A stretch of DNA of 64,000 nt from Flavobacterium sp. Root935 (GTDB lineage: Bacteria > Bacteroidota > Bacteroidia > Flavobacteriales > Flavobacteriaceae), in the NCBI RefSeq assembly GCF_001429295.1, contig NZ_LMJL01000012.1, positions 716,629 to 780,628 on the forward strand, in the 5' to 3' direction. Positions within the stretch are counted from its first letter, which is position 1. Every line of letters begins with the position of its first letter. Below, piece by piece: positions 33,642 to 42,736 of the stretch. The position numbers were made by a program, and so were the translations under genes. The notes below the pieces were generated by a model, which did not search any database, had not been told where the DNA came from, and worked only from the letters and a program-made list of their open reading frames with translations.

Positions 33642-33932
33642 AAATTTCATCCATTCTCCAACTCGTGTTCCCACCCTGCCTTTTCTCTTCTTCATTTCTA
33701 ACTCGATGAAAAGCGTAAATTTATAAACCCACCTTTGAATTGTAGCATGATCCACAAGCACTTCTCTAATTTTCATTATTTCCCTCAATATCACGATAAC
33801 TAAGTGTAAATCTTAATTTGAAATACACTGCCTGCAGAATGGTATATTTTGGATAACAATGACTTTTAGTATTCATTTTTTATTAGTTTTGAAAAACCAA
33901 AAATAAAACTTAGTCATAAATGCGACAGAACC
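33642..33932 (-). mobile_element. IS6-family remnant (5' part of transposase plus one end)
   Basis: The right terminal repeat TGCGACAGAACC (33921-33932) and the first third of a transposase are recognisable (MNTKSHCYPK, LQAVYFKLRFTLSYRDIEG). The frame is broken by an extra G just after that point, and the 3' two-thirds and left end are missing. It is related to, but clearly diverged from, the intact copy at 32139. Confidence 0.8.
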
Positions 33933-34003
33933 AAAATCCAGCTCTTTAAAGTTTCCTTGATCCTCTTTATAATTACGAACCTTGTCTTTAAATTTTAAAC
34001 TGC

Positions 34004-34438
34004 ATGAAAATTAAATCTAAAATATTCAATACTGATAATTCAAAAACTACCATACTGATCAGGCTCATGACAGGAGCCGTATTTCTCTCTGAAGGCATGC
34101 AGAAATTTCTATTCCCTGAAACCTTAGGTGCCGGCCGGTTTGCGAAAATTGGACTGCCCGCTCCTGAGTTTTTAGCGAATTTTACAGGATGCTTTGAAAT
34201 TATCTGCGGCATTCTGGTTTTACTAGGTCTATTTGTAAGGGCTGCCAGTATTCCGTTAATCATCATTATGATTTCTGCCATTGCCGCAACAAAAACGGAA
34301 ATTTTAATAGATAAAGGCTTCTGGAAAATGCTTCACGAGAGCAGAACCGACTGGGCCATGCTTTTAGGCAGTATTTTTCTTTTAATAAAAGGCTCAGGCT
34401 CATGGGCATTTGACAAAAGATGGTTTAATAATGGATAA
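34004..34438 (+). CDS. DoxX-family membrane protein
   Basis: This is a 144-residue protein with four hydrophobic segments. The DoxX signature is present: an N-terminal helix with LIRLMTGAVFLSEGMQKFLFPETLGAGRFAKIGLPAPEFLANFTG, then FEIICGILVLLGLFVRAASIPLIIIM. DoxX proteins are small inner-membrane proteins with loosely defined redox or thiosulfate-linked roles. Its last eight bases overlap the start of the chromate-transporter gene (ATGGATAA), so the pair is translationally coupled. It begins 72 bases after the IS remnant. Confidence 0.85.
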   Translation: MKIKSKIFNTDNSKTTILIRLMTGAVFLSEGMQKFLFPETLGAGRFAKIGLPAPEFLANFTGCFEIICGILVLLGLFVRAASIPLIIIMISAIAATKTEILIDKGFWKMLHESRTDWAMLLGSIFLLIKGSGSWAFDKRWFNNG

Positions 34439-35561
34439 CAAAACTCCTTTAAAAGAGATTGCAAAACTTTTTCTCAAGCTTGGAGTAATTGGTTTTGGCG
34501 GTCCTGCAGCTCATATCGCCATGATGCAGGAAGAAGTAGTTGAAAAAAGAAAATGGCTCACACAGCAGCACTTTCTGGACTTAATCGGCGCAACAAATTT
34601 AATACCCGGCCCAAACAGCACCGAAATGGCAATTCATATCGGACATGAAAAAGCAGGCTGGAAAGGCCTGATTACTGCGGGAATCTGCTTTATTTTTCCC
34701 GCGGTAATCATTACAGGATTTTTCGCCTGGCTGTATAAAGAATACGGTCAGATTCCAGAAGTTAAACCTTTTATATACGGCATAAAGCCCGCTATTATTG
34801 CCGTTATATTGTCTGCGGTTTTTCCACTGGGAAAAAAATCCATAAAAACAATCCAGCTGGGAATTATCGCGGCTGCAGTTTTGCTTCTTTCACTGCTGAA
34901 TTTCAATGAAATATTTTTGATGTTTGGTGCCGGAGTACTGGCCGTGCTGCTTTATTATTTCAAGCTCGAGAAGAATAATAACCTTCATTCCATTATTCCT
35001 CTGGCGCTTTTTCAAATTTCGGATCATCGTTTCTTCTCGGCATTAAACTGGAATTTATTCTTGATTTTCTTAAAAATTGGTGCAATTTTGTATGGAAGCG
35101 GTTATGTGCTTTTCGCATTTCTCGATGCTGAATTAGTTACGACGGGGCTTTTGTCCAGAACACAATTAATTGATGCGATAGCTGTCGGTCAGTTTACACC
35201 CGGTCCGGTTTTCTCAGCAGTAACTTTTATCGGCTGCCAGATTAATGGTTTTTCAGGAGCTTTATTTTCAACCATTGCCATTTTCTTACCCTCTTTTGTT
35301 TTTGTGGCATTACTAAACCCGCTGGTAAAAAAAATGCGGCATTCTCAATTGTTTTCTGCATTCTTAGATGCTGTAAATGCGGCATCCATAGCCATTATAA
35401 TTTCCATTTGTCTGGAAATGGGAAGCGAAATTATTGCCGGCTGGCGCACTGTCTTAATTGCTTTATTAAGCATTGCCATACTATTTAAATACAAGAAAAT
35501 CAACAGCGCTTTTATAGTTTTAGCTGGTTCTATAACGGGATATCTGCTGACTTTTGTCTAA
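34431..35561 (+). CDS. chrA: ChrA-type chromate efflux transporter
   Basis: From the ATG at 34431 the protein has 376 residues, with two homologous CHR domains. The first shows KLGVIGFGGPAAHIAMMQEEVVEKRKWL and the family hallmark GATNLIPGPNSTEMAIHIGH; the second repeats the pattern with FLKIGAILYGSGYVLFAF and AVGQFTPGPVFSAVTFIG. About ten membrane helices are expected. ChrA exports chromate using proton motive force. The start at 34431 overlaps the DoxX stop; an ATG at 34410 in the same frame is possible but lies deeper in the DoxX gene. Confidence 0.9.
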   Translation: MDNKTPLKEIAKLFLKLGVIGFGGPAAHIAMMQEEVVEKRKWLTQQHFLDLIGATNLIPGPNSTEMAIHIGHEKAGWKGLITAGICFIFPAVIITGFFAWLYKEYGQIPEVKPFIYGIKPAIIAVILSAVFPLGKKSIKTIQLGIIAAAVLLLSLLNFNEIFLMFGAGVLAVLLYYFKLEKNNNLHSIIPLALFQISDHRFFSALNWNLFLIFLKIGAILYGSGYVLFAFLDAELVTTGLLSRTQLIDAIAVGQFTPGPVFSAVTFIGCQINGFSGALFSTIAIFLPSFVFVALLNPLVKKMRHSQLFSAFLDAVNAASIAIIISICLEMGSEIIAGWRTVLIALLSIAILFKYKKINSAFIVLAGSITGYLLTFV

Positions 35562-35881
35562 ATTTTGAAAATTAAAATAAGCAGGATAAATGATATAAAC
35601 TCTACACCTGAGTAAGGTCCTGGTTTACTGTCATATTCTGCTATTAAAATAATGACATAAGAGTTTTTACTTATCACAATTATAAAATTACTAAATACTA
35701 TTACTTGGCACTCACAGGACACTACTACCACTGTATGAAAGACTTTAAGATAATTACTTTAAGGCTTTATTTTGTAATTTCAATGCTTCTTCCTATGCCC
35801 TGGAAACCAGTAATAATAGGAGTTACAGCACCAAAGCGCTATGGCAGGTTTTATCTTAATTCATGTTTTCTAATTTTTGGA
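35562..35881. other. Intergenic stretch, no feature seen
   Basis: These 320 bases lie between the converging chrA and the LytTR regulator gene. No long hairpin with a T tract, conserved motif or convincing reading frame was found; a 60-codon plus-strand frame here lacks protein-like composition. Confidence 0.5.
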
Positions 35882-36583
35882 TTATAATTTTGAATTTAAT
35901 AATCCATTTACATTCATCTTATACAGTTTCCCAATAGGAATTGTAAAATCGCTGATTTTGATTCTGTTTCCTTCCAAACTTTTAATATGTTTAATGGCAA
36001 CAGCAAAGGATTTATGCACCTGAATAAAATCATTTTTGGGCAATTGTTCTAAAAACACAGAGATTTTTTCACGAATTGTAATGGTTTCAATCGTGGTTAT
36101 AACTTTGGTGTAATTCCCTGTTGCTTCAATATAAAGTATGTTTTCAAGCTCTACTTGAAAGTGTTTTTTATTGCTCTGAACAAATATTCGGTTTGAAATA
36201 ATACTATTTTCGGACGGTATAACCTTTTGATTAACTGAACTAAACGCTTTATTGATGGCTTTTAAAAAACGTTCAAAACCAAAAGGTTTAAGCAAATAAT
36301 CCGAAATAGTATATTCGTATCCTTCCAATGCAAATTCTTGATAAGCGGTTGTAACGATTACTTTTGGCAAATTTTGCAGCGTTTTTAAAAAATCAAACCC
36401 TTTCAAAACGGGCATATTCAAATCCAAAAAAATCAAATCCACTTCATTGGTGTTCAGAAATTCAAAGGCTTCCAAAGCATCGTAACAGTTTTTTCTTAGT
36501 TGCATATTGGGAACTAAATCGCAATAGCCTTTAATGATGTCGTGAGCGATAGGCTCATCGTCAATTATTAAATATCTAATCAT
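35882..36583 (-). CDS. LytTR-type response regulator
   Basis: This is a 233-residue transcription regulator with an N-terminal receiver domain (about 1-120: acidic pair D8/D9, phosphoacceptor D54 in LIFLDLNMPVLKGFDFL, the Thr in VTTAYQ and the Lys in LLKPFG) and a C-terminal LytTR DNA-binding domain (about 130-230; LYIEATGNYTKVITTIETITIREK, QVHKSFAVAIKHIKSLEGNRI, IPIGKLYK). It overlaps the upstream kinase gene by four bases, so they form a two-gene operon. Target genes cannot be told. Confidence 0.93.
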   Translation of the reverse strand: MIRYLIIDDEPIAHDIIKGYCDLVPNMQLRKNCYDALEAFEFLNTNEVDLIFLDLNMPVLKGFDFLKTLQNLPKVIVTTAYQEFALEGYEYTISDYLLKPFGFERFLKAINKAFSSVNQKVIPSENSIISNRIFVQSNKKHFQVELENILYIEATGNYTKVITTIETITIREKISVFLEQLPKNDFIQVHKSFAVAIKHIKSLEGNRIKISDFTIPIGKLYKMNVNGLLNSKL

Positions 36584-37386
36584 AATTGTTTCAAAATTAG
36601 TCGGGCCTGATAGACACTTTCTGTTGTAGAAAAAGTCAAATCATGTTGGTTTGGATAAATTAATTCTAACCTTCTTTTTAGATTTTTCAAACCAATTCCA
36701 GATTGGTTATCCATTTTTTCGTAGTTGTTTTCAATTGCAAAACTTATTTCGTTTTGTGAAGTGGTCAAATTCATTTTAATATAAGCATTCTGCCTCAAAT
36801 TTTCAACTCCGTGTTTGAATGCATTTTCCAAAAGTATGATAAACAACAGTGGCACTACTTTTCGTTTTTCATCTACATCACAATTAAAATCGACTGTAAT
36901 ATGTTTATGGTAACGCATTTTGTGCAGTTCGATATAGTTTTTTAAAAAATCAATTTCTTCCTGAATTTTAACTATTTCCTTTTCTCCCTCATAAATACTA
37001 TAACGCATCATATCCGAAAGTTTCAGTATTAATTCTTGTGCTTTTCGCGAATCTTTGGCAACCAAACCATATAAATTATTAAGCATATTGAAAAAGAAAT
37101 GCGGACTAACCTGGCTCTTCAAGAGCATCAATTCGGCTTTTGTTTTTTCGCTTTTCAGTTTAGTGATAAAAATAATCTGTCTGATGAGCCAAACAACCCC
37201 TAGGCATACAAGCAAAACATAGTAACAAATTACAATTAGGGCAGCTTTTGGATGGTAATTGCCTAAAAATACAACGGATTTGTTTTCCGTAAAAATCACT
37301 TCATAAACAGTAATCATTATAGGAATAACTCCTATTATCAGAAGAGCAATTACAACCCATTTTAAATTTCGTTTCACAGCAATCAT
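36580..37386 (-). CDS. LytS-type sensor histidine kinase
   Basis: This is a 268-residue membrane sensor kinase with two membrane helices (about 10-30 and 48-73) joined by a short periplasmic loop, then the His_kinase domain with the phosphorylated His96 in SQVSPHFFFNMLNNLYGL. The ATPase part shows VPLLFIILLENAFKHGVE (N box) and SGIGLKNLKRRLELIYP (G box). The small sensing region suggests detection of a membrane or redox signal. It is translated together with the response regulator downstream (ATGA overlap). Confidence 0.92.
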   Translation of the reverse strand: MIAVKRNLKWVVIALLIIGVIPIMITVYEVIFTENKSVVFLGNYHPKAALIVICYYVLLVCLGVVWLIRQIIFITKLKSEKTKAELMLLKSQVSPHFFFNMLNNLYGLVAKDSRKAQELILKLSDMMRYSIYEGEKEIVKIQEEIDFLKNYIELHKMRYHKHITVDFNCDVDEKRKVVPLLFIILLENAFKHGVENLRQNAYIKMNLTTSQNEISFAIENNYEKMDNQSGIGLKNLKRRLELIYPNQHDLTFSTTESVYQARLILKQL

Positions 37387-37589
37387 TTTGCAATATTACA
37401 ATTATAAACAGCCCTCTGCAATAATGTTGGCAAACAACAGTCAATGCGTTTTGAAATGATGTAAATGAGTGATGAAAGCAGTTTGAGTATTCACAAACAC
37501 TTTTTTATCGAGCGGATTAAGACGTTTGTCACAATTATTTTAATCGTAAAGCATGCATTTCTATGTTTACCAAAATTAATCGAAAAACA

Positions 37590-38762
37590 ATGAAAAAAAA
37601 AATTATCAGATATGTAAAACATATCAGTATCACATTTGTAATATTAGCCGCTATGGCTATTTCATTCGGACTTTATCACGGAGCAAGTTTTCGTTATGCA
37701 GAAAATCCCGAAATGATGAATTGGGATAAAGACGGCCCTTATGTTTTTAATAAAAATGACAGCACTGCTACTATCAGATACATTAGAGGAAATCAGGATG
37801 ACGGGTTTTATTTAGACCAAAAAGATTATCCCTTGAATTCAAAAATCCCCGCTTATTGTTATTTCCCATTAGATGCAACACGTTTTGAATTTACAATAAA
37901 TAACAAAATTATGATTCCGAAAAACACCTATAATGACAATTCTAAAATTTTAGCCATTTCCGATATTGAAAGCGGTTTTAAAACCTTTCGGGATTTTTTG
38001 ATTGCCAATAAAGTAATTAATAAAAAGCTAAATTGGACATTTGCAAATGGACATCTTGTTTTGCTAGGGGATTTTGTGGACAGGGATTTTTCTACCACTC
38101 AAGTACTTTGGTTTATTTACAAATTAGAACAGGAAGCAAAAGAGAAAGGCGGAACAGTTCATTTTATTTTAGGGAACCACGAATTAAAGAATATGCAGGG
38201 AAATTTTGAATCTACTTCCCCGAAATATTATCACGTTGCTTCGATCCTAAAAAAACAGCAAACCGAATTGTATGGCACAAATTCTTTTCTTGGCAGATGG
38301 ATGTCAAGCAAAAACACAATCGAAAAAATTAATGGTATTCTTTTTACACACGGAGGGATACATCCTGATTTGGCTGATTATAAAATAAATCTGGAAGAGG
38401 TAAATCAAATAATTCGCAGTAATTATTACAAACCTTACTATCCTAATCCACAAAAAAATATAGAACAATTACTGATTTCTTCGCACAAAGGCATCGCTTG
38501 GTACCGAGGTTATTTCAAAGACGATCTGACTCAGGAAGATGTAGAGCGAGGACTATATAAATTCGACGCAAATTCAATCGTTGTTGGTCATACTCTTCAA
38601 TCAAAAATTAATACACAATTCAACGGGAAAGTGATAGGAATTGATGTTAAACATCCCAAAGATTATTATAAAAGTATTCCCAACCAAAAATCAGAAGGTT
38701 TGTTAATTGAAAATAACCAATATTATAGAGTTTTACACAATGGAGAAAAAAAGGAAATGTAG
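37590..38762 (+). CDS. Membrane-anchored calcineurin-like metallophosphoesterase
   Basis: From the ATG at 37590 the protein has 390 residues; an in-frame ATG at 37563 adds nine. An N-terminal helix (about 8-30) anchors or exports it. The phosphoesterase motifs are in order: SDIESG (D-x-E where the family usually has D-x-H), LLGDFVDRD, ILGNHELKN, FTHGG and VVGHT. These hold the two-metal site of PPP-like phosphatases. It resembles secreted bacterial protein-phosphatase-like enzymes. The substrate is unknown. Confidence 0.8.
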   Translation: MKKKIIRYVKHISITFVILAAMAISFGLYHGASFRYAENPEMMNWDKDGPYVFNKNDSTATIRYIRGNQDDGFYLDQKDYPLNSKIPAYCYFPLDATRFEFTINNKIMIPKNTYNDNSKILAISDIESGFKTFRDFLIANKVINKKLNWTFANGHLVLLGDFVDRDFSTTQVLWFIYKLEQEAKEKGGTVHFILGNHELKNMQGNFESTSPKYYHVASILKKQQTELYGTNSFLGRWMSSKNTIEKINGILFTHGGIHPDLADYKINLEEVNQIIRSNYYKPYYPNPQKNIEQLLISSHKGIAWYRGYFKDDLTQEDVERGLYKFDANSIVVGHTLQSKINTQFNGKVIGIDVKHPKDYYKSIPNQKSEGLLIENNQYYRVLHNGEKKEM

Positions 38763-38898
38763 AGTGAGCCTCTTTATATTAAACCTTAAAAAAGCCTTTT
38801 TAATACTGTTTATCAAGCAAATAGAATAAATACAAGAAATTTAAATTTATAAAACCCTCACATTTTAGATACTTATATAAAAAACAAAAAATAAACAT

Positions 38899-39313
38899 AT
38901 GAAAAATAAAATAGGACTACTGATAACAATACTCTTACCGAGGTAAGGAACTATGCGAATTGGTGTTGGAGCGGCACTGCTTGCACAAATATTGGAAATC
39001 GTGAATACTCAAGAACTAACTGAAGCAACATTAGAAGTAAAACAATTTATGGATATTCGGACTGACAAACAAATAATTTCATTCAGTCTAACAGGATACT
39101 TTGCTTATATTTTAGTGATGGGTTTATTGCTTGCAGTTGGAGCTGTTGGCACAATTCTTAGCAAGATTTGGGGGTTGTTTTGTTATGGGTATATCTGGCA
39201 GACCGCACCGCACTTTTTATAAATTTTTAGGAAATAAATCCAAAGTTAATTGTACTTGGATTACAAATATTTTTACTCTTAGCTTTGATTTATCTTAGAC
39301 AAGCCAGACATTA
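38899..39313 (+). pseudogene. Decayed small membrane-protein gene
   Basis: Three consecutive frames are needed to read one hydrophobic protein: MKNKIGLLITILL (from 38899), then from about 38953 a frame with IGVGAALLAQILEIVN and SLTGYFAYILVMGLLLAVGAVGTILSKIWGL, then from about 39239 NPKLIVLGLQIFLLLALIYL and a stop at 39311-39313. The smooth continuation of membrane segments across frames points to two frameshifts in one ancestral gene. The family was not recognised. Confidence 0.45.
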
Positions 39314-39382
39314 ATTTGATTTTATGAGATTCGTATAACATTTCCTTGAAAATCATTTGAGAAATCAAATATTTTTTTCACC

Positions 39383-39546
39383 AATCCCAAACGGGACATC
39401 CAAACCAAATTCCTTAAGCAAATGAAAGTCAGGTACTACCAATACAAAGCCAATCTCTTCAACTCTTCAATAAAATTTATAGAAATTTGTCGTGTTTCTT
39501 TCACAAAAGCCAAAAGGCGCCAATTGAAAAAAATTGGTGCCTTATT
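39383..39546 (+). repeat. Diverged ~160-bp repeat, copy B
   Basis: This is the partner of 32924-33092, in the same orientation. It ends in GGCGCCAATT (39516-39525) pairing with AATTGGTGCC (39532-39541), followed by a weak T-rich tail. Together the copies bracket 6.3 kb holding the DoxX-ChrA, LytS/LytT and phosphoesterase genes. Confidence 0.55.
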
Positions 39547-39609
39547 TTCGTTTACAGTATTATAGAAGGTAACTTTGAATCATTTTTTCTTTTTTTAAAT
39601 CGCTCTAAT

Positions 39610-39641
39610 ACAATATATAACTGCAAAGAATTATATATTGT
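39610..39641. repeat. AT-rich perfect inverted repeat
   Basis: ACAATATATAA and TTATATATTGT (11-bp arms) flank CTGCAAAGAA. It sits in a 570-base stretch (39314-39885) that otherwise holds only repeat copy B and AT-rich sequence, downstream of the PUL 2 operon. Its role is unknown. Confidence 0.5.
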
Positions 39642-39885
39642 TATACAAAAAGATAAATTTTAAGTTTTTCATTCGAAAACTTAACAGGAATCGACAAAGA
39701 ATATATCCGAAATTAAGTTTTTAATTCTCTTAAATTGTTTTAACTGCTGTTCAAAAGCTGATAATACTATCCTATTTACAATTGTTTATTATCTCATCAT
39801 CCGTTTCCATTTTTTTATTATTACCTTTTACTTAACTGATGCAAAAAACTGGTTTATTCCTGTTATATAAATCTTAGAATCTTAA

Positions 39886-42696
39886 CTACTCAATAGTTAC
39901 TAAACCACCTAAGCCAGCCCTATTGCCAGTATTTGTTTCAATCAGCACGCTTAACTCTCTTTGGCCTTTTCCATCAGGAAATTGTACAATAAAATCAGTT
40001 TCAGCTTCGTCTTTTTTTACTGCCAATAGTTTCCTATCCAGCCAGATTTCGGCTTTTCCTTTGAGGTCTTTAAAAACAATCTTACCTCCATTATCCTGCT
40101 GCGCCTGATAAGGCCTAAAACTGTTTCTGTAAACCGCAAAATTGCCATCAACAAAAACTCGCAGCTGACCCGCAGTAACAGACTGCCAGCTGTTCATATC
40201 ATTACCGGCAATCTCTTTGTTCGGATCTGGTTTCAAGGCACTTGTTGGTGACAAAAGCCATTTATCTAAAACCATATAGGGTTTTATAACTCCAACTGAA
40301 GGAATATCTGCAACAGCTTGCACTTCTAAAGAAAGTACAGCTGATTTTAACCCAAGAGAATTTGCTTTTAAAATTAATTTTCCACTTCCACCTTCTTTAC
40401 TCTGAAGAATAACTTGCGCCAGACCATTAAACAGACTTCTTTTATTCCCTTTTTCCATTTCATGAGAATTAGGATCGCCATTTCCAAGTCCAATGATTTC
40501 GCCTGAACCCTGAACCTCAAACTCAATTGGCAAATCTGCTGTCTGTACCGCCCTTCCCTTGCTGTCCAAAACTTCAACTGTTACTGGAACAGCATCCCAG
40601 CCATCACCTTTTATCTTATTTCGGTCTGGTGTTAATCTTATCTGTGCTGGTTTACCTGTTGTTTCAACGGTAAAATTTGAAACTTTTTTTCCGTTGCGAT
40701 AACCAACAGCTTCTAATTTTCCTGCTTCATAGGGAACTTCCCAACTGTTCATCTCATACTGATCAACTTTTTGTTCGCTTAACACTTTTCCGTTCAAAAT
40801 CAATTTAACTTTTTCGGCATTGCTAATCGCCATTACTTTTACAGGAGTTCCTGCTTTTTCCCAGTTCCAATGCGGCACTAGCTGCAATATTGGTTTGTCT
40901 TTAATCCATTGCGCCTGATGAATATAAAAAGCCGTTTTCGGGAATCCGCACAAATCCATGATTCCAAAATTTGAACCAGCCGTCGGCCAGTCAAAAGGTG
41001 ATGGTTCTCCATGATAGTCGAATCCTGTCCAGATAAAACATCCTAATAAATACGGACGTTCTGCAATAGTTTTCCAAGTTTCTCGATGTGTAGCACCCCA
41101 GCTTGCTCGTTGCGTATCATAAGCATCCAAAATATGTTTTGTCAAATCTGTGGTATAATTTCCGCGAATCATATATGCAGAAGCATCCTCAGAACTGGTC
41201 AATATCATTTCTGGGTGTTCTTTGTGGAATCGGTCATAATTATCCATTTGATAATTAAAACCAACCACATCAACTGCCTGCGAAACATTTATTGGTTCAA
41301 AAAGTCCTCCGTTTGCAGCAGCGGTAACAGGCCTTGTTGTGTCCAGCTTTTTGACTTCTGCACTCATTCTTTTGACCATTTTATAGCCAATTTCAGTTCC
41401 CTGCATGGGTTCTTCATTAAAAACCGACCATAAAATAATACTCGGATGGTTTCTGTCTCTGCGTACCATCCAGGTAAGCTGGCTCATATATTCGGGCGAA
41501 GAATTGAAATTTCTGTTTTCATCCATAACCAGAATACCCAATCTGTCACAGGCATCCAAAAACTCTTTTGACGGCGGATTATGGGCACAACGGTAAGCAT
41601 TTGCTCCCATTTCTTTAAGTTTTTTGATTCGAAAATCCCAAAGCGAATTTGGCACCGCCACCCCGACTCCGGCATGATCCTGATGATTGCAGACTCCTTT
41701 TAATTTCAATGGTTTGTCATTGAGATAAAAACCAGAATCAGCTGTAAAACGAATAGTTCTGAATCCGCAGGCTGTGGTTAAAGTATCTGTTATCTGCCCG
41801 TTTTCTTTAACAACAATTTTGACTTTATATAATATTGGGTGCTCAACTGACCATAATTCCGGATTGTTTACTTTTAGCGATAAATTTGCAACTGTTTTAT
41901 CAGTCGGAGAAGCTTTAACTGCTATTTCAGCAGCAGTAATTTCATTTCCTTTTGAGTCTACAAGAGTTGAAGAAATTGCGACATCTTTACTAAGATATTC
42001 GCTATTCTGAAGCGTAACTTCAACTGGAATTTCCCATTCAGAGGTACTCTTTTTAACCGGATTGGCAAATACTCCATCAGTAATAATATGCAGAGGAGAA
42101 CTCTTTACCAGCCAGGTATGGCGGTAAATACCAGCACCTTCGTACCACCAGCCTTCCTGATCAACGGCATCTACTCGTATTGAAATAACATTGAGATCAT
42201 CTCCATATTTGGCCATATCAGTCATATCGATGTAAAAAGAAGTATAGCCTGACCAGTTTCTGTGCACCACATTTCCGTTTAACCAAACGGTACAGTGCGT
42301 AGAAATACCATCAAATTGAAGTTCCAGATTTTTTCCTCTGTCTTTCGGATCGATTTTAAAGGTACGTCTGTACCAGCCAATGCCGCGTTTGCGATATCCC
42401 TGCGCAAGATTGGCAGTAGAATCAATTTTTCCTTCAATCGCCCAGTCGTGAGGCAGGTTTAGTATTAGCCAGTTGGTATCATCATAATCCGTTGCCGCCG
42501 CACCGCCTGCTTTTCCAGCTTTTGCATTAAAATAACTTTCCAAATGCCCTTTCACTTCCGGAAACGGAATATCTCCCAAATGAAATCTCCAGCCTTTATC
42601 CAAAGAAAGTTTTTCACGATAATTTGAAAGAGAATTCGACTGTGCAAAACTTGTTAAGCTTAGCAAAGAAAAAACGAAGGTTATAATGAGTTTCAT
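39886..42696 (-). CDS. GH2 glycosidase (beta-galactosidase/beta-glucuronidase type), PUL 2
   Basis: The 936-residue secreted enzyme (signal peptide to FAQ, residue 19) has the GH2 order: sugar-binding jelly roll (about 25-200), Ig-like domain (about 205-315), catalytic barrel (about 315-610) and long C-terminal Ig-like additions (DUF4982-like and Big-like, about 630-936). The acid/base Glu is E428 in WSVFNEEP; E503 in LTSSED is the likely nucleophile. GH2 members act on many beta-linked sugars, and the fine specificity is not visible. It is the last gene of the PUL 2 operon, 40 bases after the GH3 gene. Confidence 0.92.
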   Translation of the reverse strand: MKLIITFVFSLLSLTSFAQSNSLSNYREKLSLDKGWRFHLGDIPFPEVKGHLESYFNAKAGKAGGAAATDYDDTNWLILNLPHDWAIEGKIDSTANLAQGYRKRGIGWYRRTFKIDPKDRGKNLELQFDGISTHCTVWLNGNVVHRNWSGYTSFYIDMTDMAKYGDDLNVISIRVDAVDQEGWWYEGAGIYRHTWLVKSSPLHIITDGVFANPVKKSTSEWEIPVEVTLQNSEYLSKDVAISSTLVDSKGNEITAAEIAVKASPTDKTVANLSLKVNNPELWSVEHPILYKVKIVVKENGQITDTLTTACGFRTIRFTADSGFYLNDKPLKLKGVCNHQDHAGVGVAVPNSLWDFRIKKLKEMGANAYRCAHNPPSKEFLDACDRLGILVMDENRNFNSSPEYMSQLTWMVRRDRNHPSIILWSVFNEEPMQGTEIGYKMVKRMSAEVKKLDTTRPVTAAANGGLFEPINVSQAVDVVGFNYQMDNYDRFHKEHPEMILTSSEDASAYMIRGNYTTDLTKHILDAYDTQRASWGATHRETWKTIAERPYLLGCFIWTGFDYHGEPSPFDWPTAGSNFGIMDLCGFPKTAFYIHQAQWIKDKPILQLVPHWNWEKAGTPVKVMAISNAEKVKLILNGKVLSEQKVDQYEMNSWEVPYEAGKLEAVGYRNGKKVSNFTVETTGKPAQIRLTPDRNKIKGDGWDAVPVTVEVLDSKGRAVQTADLPIEFEVQGSGEIIGLGNGDPNSHEMEKGNKRSLFNGLAQVILQSKEGGSGKLILKANSLGLKSAVLSLEVQAVADIPSVGVIKPYMVLDKWLLSPTSALKPDPNKEIAGNDMNSWQSVTAGQLRVFVDGNFAVYRNSFRPYQAQQDNGGKIVFKDLKGKAEIWLDRKLLAVKKDEAETDFIVQFPDGKGQRELSVLIETNTGNRAGLGGLVTIE

Positions 42697-42736
42697 ATTC
42701 TTAATTTTAAAATGATGAAATTTGTAAATTGAAGGC

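Noticed and set aside
35705..35887. 60-codon plus-strand frame between chrA and the LytTR gene
   Set aside because: It has atypical composition and runs into the end of the opposite gene; it is probably chance.
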